This document shows positions 38,198-45,967 of a stretch of 45,967 nucleotides of DNA, in pieces. Under the pieces are notes generated by a model, which made no database searches, was not told the DNA's origin, and saw only the letters and a list, made by a program, of their open reading frames with translations. The position numbers were made by a program, and so were the translations under genes. Source of the DNA: Cyclobacteriaceae bacterium (lineage in GTDB: Bacteria; Bacteroidota; Bacteroidia; Cytophagales; Cyclobacteriaceae); assembly GCA_947457095.1 (NCBI GenBank), contig CANGUK010000006.1:1-45967 (forward strand), read 5' to 3'. Numbering within the stretch: position 1 is the stretch's first letter; each line of letters begins with the position of its first letter.

Positions 38198-38236
38198 AAA
38201 GGGCGGCAAGGTTTATTCCTTGCCGCCCTTTTTTTT
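38198..38236. terminator. intrinsic terminator
   Basis: AAAGGGCGGCAAGG-TTTATT-CCTTGCCGCCCTTTTTTTT. Confidence 0.93.
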
Positions 38237-38363
38237 AATTGGGTAAAGATGTTAGCTGGGCATTCGCTTTTTTTACCTGTATCCAAAGGAAATCTCTTAT
38301 GAGGTTCAATGAACTGTGCTGTGGTCTGTGGAAAGTCGACTGGTCGATTATCCGCAGGTGCAC

Positions 38364-39638
38364 TTAACTCATTCTTCCCAATTGGCTTGCTCTGGAAGAG
38401 TCTAGCTTGATGAAGATAAAAAGCAAGACGGTAAAGGACCAGAGTGAGGATCCTCCGTAACTGAAAAAGGGAAGTGGGATACCGACCACGGGAAAGAGGC
38501 CGATGGTCATGGCAATGTTGACCATGAAATGGAAGAGCAGGATGGATATTACCCCATAGCCATAGATTCTTGAGAAGCGTGTTTTTTGTCGTTCGGCCAT
38601 GATGACCAAGCGGTAGAGTAGTCCAGCAAAAAGGCTGATCACTACGAAGCTTCCTAGCCAGCCAAACTCCTCACCTAGCGTACAGAAAATAAAGTCAGTG
38701 TCTTGTTCAGGGACAAAGTCAAACTTAGTTTGGGTCCCTTCTAGGTATCCCTTTCCAAGCAAGCCTCCTGATCCGATTGCAATTTTGGATTGGGTCACAT
38801 TCCAGCCCACCCCAAGTGGATCAATGTCTGGATTGAAGAGTACCATGATTCGATTTTGTTGGTGGGACGGGAGCTTGGATACCACAAAATCAATGGAATA
38901 GATGTAGGCAATGAGTCCTATACCGATCAGGGAGAAGGCCAGAATGCGCTGCCAGGATTTTTTTCCCAGGTAAATCAATCCGCCAATGACCAAAACAATG
39001 ATTGCCGCTAGGTAAAGGTTGTTGTCCACGCCCAAGGCGAGTAGGGTGATGCTGACTGCTCCGATGCCCAATACATAGTACCATTGAGGAAGGCCTTCTC
39101 GGTAAAACATGATCAACAGGGAAAAATACACCATGGCGGTTCCTGTATCGGGTTGGAGTAGGATTAGGGCTACAGGAATCAGTAATACTCCGAAAGCAAT
39201 GAATTGGTAGTTTCGTTTAGAAAGGTCAAAGGTGGGTCGCTCCATAACCTTGGCTAAAGCCAGAGCAGTGGCAAATTTTGCAAATTCACCCGGTTGAATT
39301 CGGAACTCTCCAACACCTATCGAAAGGATTTGTCCATTTACCTCCTTCCCGAAAATTGGCGTGACGATGAGGATGAGCAGAAAAATGAGGTAGATTACTA
39401 AGGAAAGATTTTCAAAAAAGCGGTAATCCGCCACCATAATCAAGGTAATCAGTCCGATGGCTGTACCTATCCACACCAATTGCTTCCCTGAGCTGATGGT
39501 TAAATCAAAAATGCTTTTCTCTACTTGGCTATCGTAAACTACGGCGTAGATGTTAAACCAGCCGATCATCACCAAGGCAAAATAGATGGATACTGCGATC
39601 CAGTCAACCCGATTGATTTGAACTTCTGATTCTTTCAT
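38364..39638 (-). CDS. rodA: rod shape-determining protein RodA (SEDS family)
   Basis: IGVGEFRIQPGEFAKFATALALAK, LQPDTGTAMVYF, SKIAIGSGGLLGKGYLEGTQTKFDFVPEQDTDFIFC. Confidence 0.96.
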   Translation of the reverse strand: MKESEVQINRVDWIAVSIYFALVMIGWFNIYAVVYDSQVEKSIFDLTISSGKQLVWIGTAIGLITLIMVADYRFFENLSLVIYLIFLLILIVTPIFGKEVNGQILSIGVGEFRIQPGEFAKFATALALAKVMERPTFDLSKRNYQFIAFGVLLIPVALILLQPDTGTAMVYFSLLIMFYREGLPQWYYVLGIGAVSITLLALGVDNNLYLAAIIVLVIGGLIYLGKKSWQRILAFSLIGIGLIAYIYSIDFVVSKLPSHQQNRIMVLFNPDIDPLGVGWNVTQSKIAIGSGGLLGKGYLEGTQTKFDFVPEQDTDFIFCTLGEEFGWLGSFVVISLFAGLLYRLVIMAERQKTRFSRIYGYGVISILLFHFMVNIAMTIGLFPVVGIPLPFFSYGGSSLWSFTVLLFIFIKLDSSRASQLGRMS

Positions 39639-41441
39639 TTAATTAATAAAATTGCCCGCAATCACATAGTCTTGAAGCTCGGGTCGGGAAATGGTTCTTC
39701 GAATGTACTTTTCAATCATCAGGGAGGCTGTACTTGCAGCAGCTCTTCCTCCCCAGCCTGCATTTTCTACGTAGACGGCGATGGCTATTTTTGGATTCTC
39801 TTTGGGAGCAAATGCGATAAATACAGAGTGATCTTCCCCATGTGGGTTTTGTGCGGTCCCTGTTTTTCCAGCAATCACCAAATCCTTCATTACTGCACGG
39901 TTGGCGGTACCATAAAGTGCTTCTGCCATCGCATCTTGAATCAGGTCAAAATGACGGGCATCAATCCCTACCGAATGTTTTTCCTGGAATTTGGCAGGAA
40001 TTTTCTTTGGATTTCCATCGATGGCTTTCACCAAATGAGGGGTGAAATAGTAGCCTTTGTTTGCGAAAATTGCCGCAAGGTTTGCCATCTGAAGTGGGGT
40101 CACTTGCATTTCTCCTTGGCCAATGGACAAGGAATAAATGGTCGAGTATTTCCAGTGACCGGAACCATAGATGCGGTCGTAAAGCTTGCTCGAAGGAATA
40201 TCTCCCCCCTTTTCGCCGCTCATGTCCATGCCAAGGGGACCTCCTAGACCAAACTTCAACACTTTTTCCCTCCAGGCATTTAACCCGATTTCGGTGTCCT
40301 TGAAGGTGTTTGAAGAAACTTCCCGGTTGATGATCTGCCGAAAAGCCTGGTGGTAATAGGGGTTACACGAATTACGGATAGCCCCAAATAAATTCACAGG
40401 ATTTGGATGGTTGTGGCAGGCCACCAAAGATCGATTACAAGCAAAAGTCGTGTTCGGGGTCAATATTCCCTCCTGCAAACCAATCAAGCTCTGCACGATC
40501 TTAAAGATGGAACCAGGAGGGTAGGTTGCCATAATCGGTCGATTGAAAAGAGGCTTGGAACCATCCCTGTTCAACTTACTGTAGGTTTTGCCAAACTCAG
40601 CCCCTGTCAGTTGGTTGGGGTCATAAAAAGGAGCAGAAATCATGGCTAAAATCTCTCCCGTTTTGGGTTCAATTGCCACAACCGAACCGGTTTTTCCATT
40701 CATGAGTAGTTCACCATACCGCTGCAGATCCAAATCAATGGTGGAGGTCAGGTTTTTGCCAGCAATAGAAATGGTGTCGTATTCTCCTTCCTTGAAGGGA
40801 CCTTTGTCCACGCCTCGGACATTCACCATTTTGTATTTTACCCCTTTTTGACCGCGCAACTCATTTTCATAGTATTTTTCTAAGCCGCTCAGTCCGATGT
40901 AGTCGCCTTGGGAATAGTACTTGACAGTATCTCTTTCCAATTGCCCCGCATTAATTTCTCCGATATAGCCCAAAGCATGTGCCGCCGTAGGGGTAGGGTA
41001 GGATCTGACCGATCGGGTAAGGATAAATAAGCCTGGGTAGTCCACCAAGAAGTCTTGAATTCGTGCAAAGTCTTTGGTGGATAGCTGTTTGATTAATGGG
41101 GAGGGCTTTACTCTAGAGTAGCTTTTTGCGGCATTGTATCCCTCGATCAACTCCTCTTTGCTGATGCGGAAAAGTTCGCAAAATCGTGCCGTATCTCCCA
41201 CTTGAAATTCCCGAGGCACCACCATCAAGTCAAAGATTGGGTTATTGAACACCATCAATTTACCTGTGCGGTCATATACTAGACCCCGGTAGGGGTGGTC
41301 GACGACACGTTGAATGGCATTACTCTCTGCACGTTTCAAGAAGCTGTCGTCCAAAACCTGGATAGCAAAAAGCTTAACCAGTAAGACTCCACTTACTAAA
41401 AAAATCAACAAGAGAATGACTGCAGGACGTTGGTCTCTCAT
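39639..41441 (-). CDS. mrdA: penicillin-binding protein 2
   Basis: YPPGSIFKI (SxxK region), AGKTGTAQNPHG (KTG), directly adjacent to rodA. Confidence 0.96.
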   Translation of the reverse strand: MRDQRPAVILLLIFLVSGVLLVKLFAIQVLDDSFLKRAESNAIQRVVDHPYRGLVYDRTGKLMVFNNPIFDLMVVPREFQVGDTARFCELFRISKEELIEGYNAAKSYSRVKPSPLIKQLSTKDFARIQDFLVDYPGLFILTRSVRSYPTPTAAHALGYIGEINAGQLERDTVKYYSQGDYIGLSGLEKYYENELRGQKGVKYKMVNVRGVDKGPFKEGEYDTISIAGKNLTSTIDLDLQRYGELLMNGKTGSVVAIEPKTGEILAMISAPFYDPNQLTGAEFGKTYSKLNRDGSKPLFNRPIMATYPPGSIFKIVQSLIGLQEGILTPNTTFACNRSLVACHNHPNPVNLFGAIRNSCNPYYHQAFRQIINREVSSNTFKDTEIGLNAWREKVLKFGLGGPLGMDMSGEKGGDIPSSKLYDRIYGSGHWKYSTIYSLSIGQGEMQVTPLQMANLAAIFANKGYYFTPHLVKAIDGNPKKIPAKFQEKHSVGIDARHFDLIQDAMAEALYGTANRAVMKDLVIAGKTGTAQNPHGEDHSVFIAFAPKENPKIAIAVYVENAGWGGRAAASTASLMIEKYIRRTISRPELQDYVIAGNFIN

Positions 41442-41962
41442 GAGATGCCTCGTTTACGTCTGAAGAAAAGCAATTGCACCAAAATGGTGAGCAGGAGTGT
41501 AAACAGAGCAGAAAAGAAGCTTTTGCTCAATACACCAATTACTCCTCCTGTACCCCATTGATCGGCAGTAAAAAACGCAAGAGAATACACAAAAAGTAGC
41601 GGAAAGGCATAGCTCACATAGCGACCTAAACCAATTTGGGGAAGGCTAGGTTCTTCTGCCTCATCAAAACCTCCGGTAGGGCTTGCAGTTTTCAGCCAAA
41701 AGGGCTTTAAAAATGCAAACAAGGTAGCAGCTGCGGCATGCATGCCGATTGTTTCAAAGAACACATCCAAGATAAAACCAAGAACAAATGCCAGCAACAT
41801 CAAAGGAATGGTTCGTAGCGTGCTTGGTAAAATTAATAAGCCAAGCAGGTACAAAAATCCAAACGCATGTCCAAAAAGGGCCAGATTTTTTAGAAATAGA
41901 ATCTGAACCAATCCCAAAATCAGGATCACTAAGGAATAGGAGATCAAGTTTCTAATATTCAT
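41438..41962 (-). CDS. mreD: rod shape-determining protein MreD
   Basis: small multi-TM protein between mreC and mrdA; LGFILDVFFETIGMHAAAATL. Confidence 0.85.
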   Translation of the reverse strand: MNIRNLISYSLVILILGLVQILFLKNLALFGHAFGFLYLLGLLILPSTLRTIPLMLLAFVLGFILDVFFETIGMHAAAATLFAFLKPFWLKTASPTGGFDEAEEPSLPQIGLGRYVSYAFPLLFVYSLAFFTADQWGTGGVIGVLSKSFFSALFTLLLTILVQLLFFRRKRGIS

Positions 41963-42791
41963 TGGGCAAATCGGATTGGCGGTAAAGCGAATCTATCTCT
42001 TGGTACTGGGTGTTTTCCACCAAGTACACGTAGGTTAATTTACTAAAATCAGTGCTCAGTTTTACTGTAATTGCCAAGTAATTGGGATCTTTTTTATTGA
42101 CCTCCACCTTTGAGATTTGTCCAATAAGGATCCCCTCCGGAAATACAGCGTTAAATCCTGAAGTGATTACTGTGTCCCCTTTGGTAGCTTTTACGTGTCG
42201 AGGCACATAGAGCAGCTGTACTTCAGAAGTATTCCCGCCGTCCCATTGTACCGAACCAAAGACTTCTGAAGACTTGATTTTGGCAGAAATGAGCAAGCTG
42301 GTATTCAAAACAGAAAATGCAACAGAATAATTATCCGATACGGATTTGACCCTGCCCACAATTCCTTGGGAGTTAAACACGCCCATTCCCGGTTTAATTC
42401 CATCTTTAGAACCTTTATGTAGGGTCAGATAATTTTGTGAAAACCGCAAAGAGTAGGCCACTACTCGGGCTCCTTTCAGTTTAAAGTTTGCTTCTAAGGT
42501 GGAATCAATTGCCAAAGGCATGCTATCTGGCTTGACTTGAAATTTTAAAAGCTCCTGCTTCAGTTTTGCATTTTCGTCTACCAACGCGGAATTAGCATCC
42601 GCAAGCGAGAAAAATTGAACTACATCCGCTTGTTTTTTGAGCGCGTTGCCTACCAATTCATTCGAACTATTAAAGAATGCGGCTCCTTGTGGGGAATTGT
42701 TGGAGACAATCATCCAGATCGCCAAAAACTCAAGAAATGCGAATAGTAAAAATGCTCTTACACGGTAAAGGAACTGAAGGATGCGTAGCAT
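41952..42791 (-). CDS. mreC: rod shape-determining protein MreC
   Basis: N-terminal TM, coiled coil, NYLTLHKGSKDGIKPGMGVFNSQGIVGRVKSVSDNYS. Confidence 0.93.
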   Translation of the reverse strand: MLRILQFLYRVRAFLLFAFLEFLAIWMIVSNNSPQGAAFFNSSNELVGNALKKQADVVQFFSLADANSALVDENAKLKQELLKFQVKPDSMPLAIDSTLEANFKLKGARVVAYSLRFSQNYLTLHKGSKDGIKPGMGVFNSQGIVGRVKSVSDNYSVAFSVLNTSLLISAKIKSSEVFGSVQWDGGNTSEVQLLYVPRHVKATKGDTVITSGFNAVFPEGILIGQISKVEVNKKDPNYLAITVKLSTDFSKLTYVYLVENTQYQEIDSLYRQSDLPNEY

Positions 42792-42797
42792 TCAGAA

Positions 42798-43826
42798 TTA
42801 GGTCATCAGAACGGTTCGGAAGTGTTGAATGTTTTTCAATGCAGTCCCTGTGCCGCGAACAACAGCTCTTAATGGATCTTCTGCAATGTGAATGGGAAGC
42901 TTTGTTTTTTGGTGCAGACGCTTGTCCAGCCCTTTCAATAAGGCCCCGCCACCAGTAAGGTGAATACCATTGTCGTAAATATCTGCAGACAATTCAGGCG
43001 GAGCTATTTCCAAAGCTTTTAGTACTGCTTCCTCGATTTTTGAAACTGACTTGTCCAATGCAAAGGCAATTTCAGAGTAGGATACCTTGATTACTTTTGG
43101 GATACCTGTCATCAAATCTCTACCTCTGATTTCGTAATCTTCTGGCGCGTCATCTAGTTCAGTCATGGCAGAACCGATCGCAATTTTTACCTTTTCTGCA
43201 GAACGCTCCCCAATCAGCAAGTTGTGCTGTCTTCTCATGTAATCCAAGATGTCCTTAGTAAAGGTATCTCCAGCAATTCGGATAGATTGGTCAGCTACGA
43301 TTCCAGACAAGGCGATAAGCGCAATCTCAGTTGTACCCCCTCCAATATCGACGATCATAGAGCCCATGGGCTTTTCAATATCAATGCCAATACCGATGGC
43401 TGCAGCGATGGGCTCATAGATCATGTATACTTCCTTCGCTCCTGCATGTTCGGCAGAGTCACGAACCGCTCTTTTTTCCACTTCTGTAATGCCAGAAGGG
43501 ATACAAATCACCATTTTGTGGGATTGGGGAAACATGCCCTTTTTCTGACCTGGAATCATTTTGATCAAGCCACGGATCATTTGTTCTGCAGCGTAGAAGT
43601 CTGCGATCACACCATCCTTAAGAGGACGTATCGTTTTAATATTTTCATGGGTCTTCTCATGCATGTTCATCGCTTCTCTCCCTACAGCCAATACCCGGTT
43701 GTTGGTTTTGTCGATCGCGATAATCGAAGGCTCGTCCACCACAATTTTGTCTTTATGGATAATTAAGGTATTTGCAGTACCCAAATCAATGGCGATATCA
43801 CTTGAAAAAAAGTCAAATAGTCCCAT
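42798..43826 (-). CDS. mreB: rod shape-determining protein MreB
   Basis: IAIDLGTANTLIIHKDKIVVDEPSIIAID, MIVDIGGGTTEIALIALSGIV, LTGGGALLKGLDKRL. Confidence 0.98.
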   Translation of the reverse strand: MGLFDFFSSDIAIDLGTANTLIIHKDKIVVDEPSIIAIDKTNNRVLAVGREAMNMHEKTHENIKTIRPLKDGVIADFYAAEQMIRGLIKMIPGQKKGMFPQSHKMVICIPSGITEVEKRAVRDSAEHAGAKEVYMIYEPIAAAIGIGIDIEKPMGSMIVDIGGGTTEIALIALSGIVADQSIRIAGDTFTKDILDYMRRQHNLLIGERSAEKVKIAIGSAMTELDDAPEDYEIRGRDLMTGIPKVIKVSYSEIAFALDKSVSKIEEAVLKALEIAPPELSADIYDNGIHLTGGGALLKGLDKRLHQKTKLPIHIAEDPLRAVVRGTGTALKNIQHFRTVLMT

Positions 43827-43905
43827 TTTTAAATTTTTTTGGCTTTGAACTTGGTAATGAACGATTGTGCTAGTCCTTGCAGTCTAGTAGTTGCCCAAGA
43901 ATCGA

Positions 43906-43913
43906 CAAAATTA
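43906..43913 (-). promoter_or_regulatory. putative minus-strand -7 box (TAATTTTG) for the mreB operon
   Basis: plus strand CAAAATTA matches the reverse complement of TAnnTTTG. Confidence 0.55.
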
Positions 43914-44077
43914 TGACCTTAAATCGATAAAACAGAGAAAAAGCAGAATTTTTGTTTTTGAAGAAAAGAATTAAATCTCAGTAGATCTCCAAAATAATTT
44001 TCCAGGGCAACGGATTAAAATTACAGAAAATTTGGCAGCATTCGATGTGCTATTTTGCATTTCCTCAATCTTTCTAT

Positions 44078-44085
44078 TACTTTTG
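44078..44085 (+). promoter_or_regulatory. putative -7 box (TACTTTTG) for the rimP-nusA-infB operon
   Basis: matches TAnnTTTG about 59 nt upstream of the rimP ATG. Confidence 0.55.
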
Positions 44086-44143
44086 TGGGGTATTCTAAAA
44101 TTTCTAGAGGGGACAACAGTCCCCTCTTTCATTATCCTCCTGT

Positions 44144-44617
44144 ATGAGTGACCTAAAGCATGTGATCGTTGACCTTGTGGAAAAGCACCTTCCTGATGCG
44201 GAGCATTTTATCGTGGAGGTGAAAATTGAGCGTGTAGCGGACAAAACAAAAGTGCTGGTTTTAGTCGATGCAGATCAAGGAATGACGATAGCCTCTTGTG
44301 CACTCCTGAGTAGAGCTCTTTCGGGGGAACTCGAGACCAGCGACCTCTTGGAGGAAGCCTACACCTTGGAGGTATCTTCACCAGGTTTGGATTATCCGCT
44401 GACGGAAAAAAGGCAGTACCTCAAAAACCTAGGGCGATTGCTCAAGGTGTATTTGGTAACAGGCGAAGAGGTTTTAGGAAAATTGAAGGAAGTTGAAGAT
44501 TTGGGAATTAAGCTTGGAGTAACCAAGAAAGAAAAAGGAAAAAAAAGTATCGAAGAGGAGCGTATTGTTTCCTTCACTGAAATAAAAAAATCTATCGTAC
44601 AAGTATCTTTTAACTAA
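44144..44617 (+). CDS. rimP: ribosome maturation factor RimP
   Basis: DADQGMTIASCALLSRALSGELE...YTLEVSSPGLDYPLT; directly upstream of nusA. Confidence 0.93.
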   Translation: MSDLKHVIVDLVEKHLPDAEHFIVEVKIERVADKTKVLVLVDADQGMTIASCALLSRALSGELETSDLLEEAYTLEVSSPGLDYPLTEKRQYLKNLGRLLKVYLVTGEEVLGKLKEVEDLGIKLGVTKKEKGKKSIEEERIVSFTEIKKSIVQVSFN

Positions 44618-44622
44618 TACCA

Positions 44623-45867
44623 ATGGATGCAAAAATCTTAATTGAATCCTTCGCAGAATTTGCGAGATCTAAAAATGTGGATCGCCCTACCATGATCCGT
44701 ATTCTGGAAGATGTATTTAGAGCGATGATTCGCAAGAAGTTCGAAACGGACGAAAATTTTGATGTAACTATCAATGCCGATAAGGGGGATTTGGAAATTT
44801 TCCGCATCCGTGAAATTGTCGATGACAATTCTGAAGATATTTGGGATTTTGACAAAATCAGCCTTACCGATGCTCAGAAAATTGAGCCCGACTTTGAGGT
44901 TGGAGAAGAGGTTTATGAAAAAATTGAGCTAGAAGAATTTGGAAGACGTGCGGTACAGATGGCACGTCAAACCTTGATTCAACGTATCAAAGACCTGGAG
45001 AAGGATATCCTATTCAGCAAGTACGAGGAGCAGGTTGGAGAAATTATTTCTGCTGAAGTATACCAGATTCTCGGACGCGAGATTCTCCTTATTGATGGAG
45101 AAGGCAATGAATTGATTTTGCCGAAAGGCGAACAAATTTCCAAGGATCGATTTAGAAAAGGAGATTCTGTAAAAGCCATTGTCCATCGCGTAGACATGAT
45201 CAATGGAAATCCCAAGGTGATTTTGTCTCGTACGTCACCGGTGTTCTTGGAAAGACTTTTTGAAAACGAAGTTCCTGAGGTGTACGATGGCCTAATCACG
45301 ATTGTGAAGGTAGTTCGTGAACCAGGTGAGCGAGCCAAAGTGGCCGTTGAATCTTACGATGACCGTATTGATCCTGTAGGTGCTTGTGTGGGGATGAAAG
45401 GTTCCCGTATCCATGCAGTCGTACGTGAACTACAGAATGAAAATATTGATGTGATCAATTTCACTGAAAATTTGGATCTCTATGTATCGCGTGCCTTGAG
45501 CCCAGCAAAAGTTTCTTCCCTATCTATCAATAAGGAATCCAAGCGAATTTCAGTGTTTTTGAAGCCTGATCAGGTTTCTTTAGCCATTGGAAAAGGTGGA
45601 TTCAACATCAAATTGGCTAGCCGATTGGTGGGTTATGAAATCGACGTATTCCGTGAATTGAATGAATACGAAGAGGAAGATGTGGACTTGAACGAGTTCT
45701 CAGATGAGATCGATCAGTGGATCATTGACGAACTCAAAAAGACCGGTTTGGATACCGCAAAAAGTGTGTTGGTGCTGAGCAAAGAAGATTTGATCCGCAG
45801 AACAGAGTTGGAGGAAGTCACAATCGATGAGATTTTCCGCATACTTAGAACAGAATTTGACCAATAA
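44623..45867 (+). CDS. nusA: transcription termination/antitermination factor NusA
   Basis: S1 domain then KH domains: DPVGACVGMKGSRIHAVVRELQNENIDVI; AIGKGGFNIKLASRLVGYEIDVF. Confidence 0.98.
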   Translation: MDAKILIESFAEFARSKNVDRPTMIRILEDVFRAMIRKKFETDENFDVTINADKGDLEIFRIREIVDDNSEDIWDFDKISLTDAQKIEPDFEVGEEVYEKIELEEFGRRAVQMARQTLIQRIKDLEKDILFSKYEEQVGEIISAEVYQILGREILLIDGEGNELILPKGEQISKDRFRKGDSVKAIVHRVDMINGNPKVILSRTSPVFLERLFENEVPEVYDGLITIVKVVREPGERAKVAVESYDDRIDPVGACVGMKGSRIHAVVRELQNENIDVINFTENLDLYVSRALSPAKVSSLSINKESKRISVFLKPDQVSLAIGKGGFNIKLASRLVGYEIDVFRELNEYEEEDVDLNEFSDEIDQWIIDELKKTGLDTAKSVLVLSKEDLIRRTELEEVTIDEIFRILRTEFDQ

Positions 45868-45927
45868 GGGGCTTAACCCCAAAGATTACCCTAATTTTAC
45901 TTAAGATTTCGAAAGAGGTTTTTGCTT

Positions 45928-45967
45928 ATGTCAGAAGAAAAAATGATGCGATTAGGCCAAATAGCCA
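45928..45967 (+). CDS. infB: translation initiation factor IF-2, N-terminal fragment (truncated by window end)
   Basis: MSEEKMMRLGQIA start; position downstream of nusA in the conserved rimP-nusA-infB order. Confidence 0.8.
   Translation, partial: MSEEKMMRLGQIA

Noticed and set aside
39672-40851. Plus-strand ORFs (up to 191 aa) opposite mrdA
   Set aside because: Antisense to a confident PBP2 gene, with no family features.
38364-43826. Unusual organisation in the rodA-mrdA-mreDCB cluster
   Set aside because: This gene order is the standard elongasome operon; nothing exceptional noted.
1-45967. CRISPR array, transposon, prophage or toxin-antitoxin/defence island
   Set aside because: No regularly spaced direct repeats, transposase/integrase, phage structural genes or recognisable defence genes were seen. 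The protein-coding content is housekeeping-like.
44144-45967. Unusual organisation at rimP-nusA-infB
   Set aside because: Canonical bacterial operon order.

Overview
The window looks like an ordinary chromosomal segment of a Bacteroidota bacterium, probably Cytophagales (Cyclobacteriaceae/Algoriphagus-like). That placement is inferred from protein content and from TAnnTTTG-type -7 promoter boxes. Recognisable blocks are: aldehyde dehydrogenase, RluF, M23 peptidase, aspS, YhhN, a large Oar-like TonB receptor, an alpha/beta hydrolase plus tripartite RND efflux operon, an MltF-like lytic transglycosylase, RidA, GntP, a secreted surface protein, DUF4105, uvrB, an AlbA_2 protein, a PLP-dependent deaminase, an RluD-like synthase, a 1453-aa AsmA-like repeat protein, rho, recO, tdk, ferredoxin, the rodA/mrdA/mreDCB cluster, and rimP-nusA-infB. 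No CRISPR array, transposase, prophage or rRNA was seen. The most unusual region is the ~890-bp ORF-poor gap 28079-28965. It holds two separate putative transcription units, each with a TAnnTTTG box upstream and an intrinsic terminator downstream. Each encodes an oversized tRNA-like RNA with a perfect 7-bp acceptor stem (U1:A72) and a canonical 5-bp/7-nt T-arm. The first (28326-28428) is about 103 nt and has a 9-bp hairpin where a D-arm should be. The second (28751-28888) is about 138 nt, with a Leu-type D-arm, an anticodon arm reading GUC, a G73 discriminator, and a 69-nt 'variable' region. Next to them is a giant protein with seven regularly spaced (~178 aa) repeats. All calls were made by eye, with no database search or folding software.
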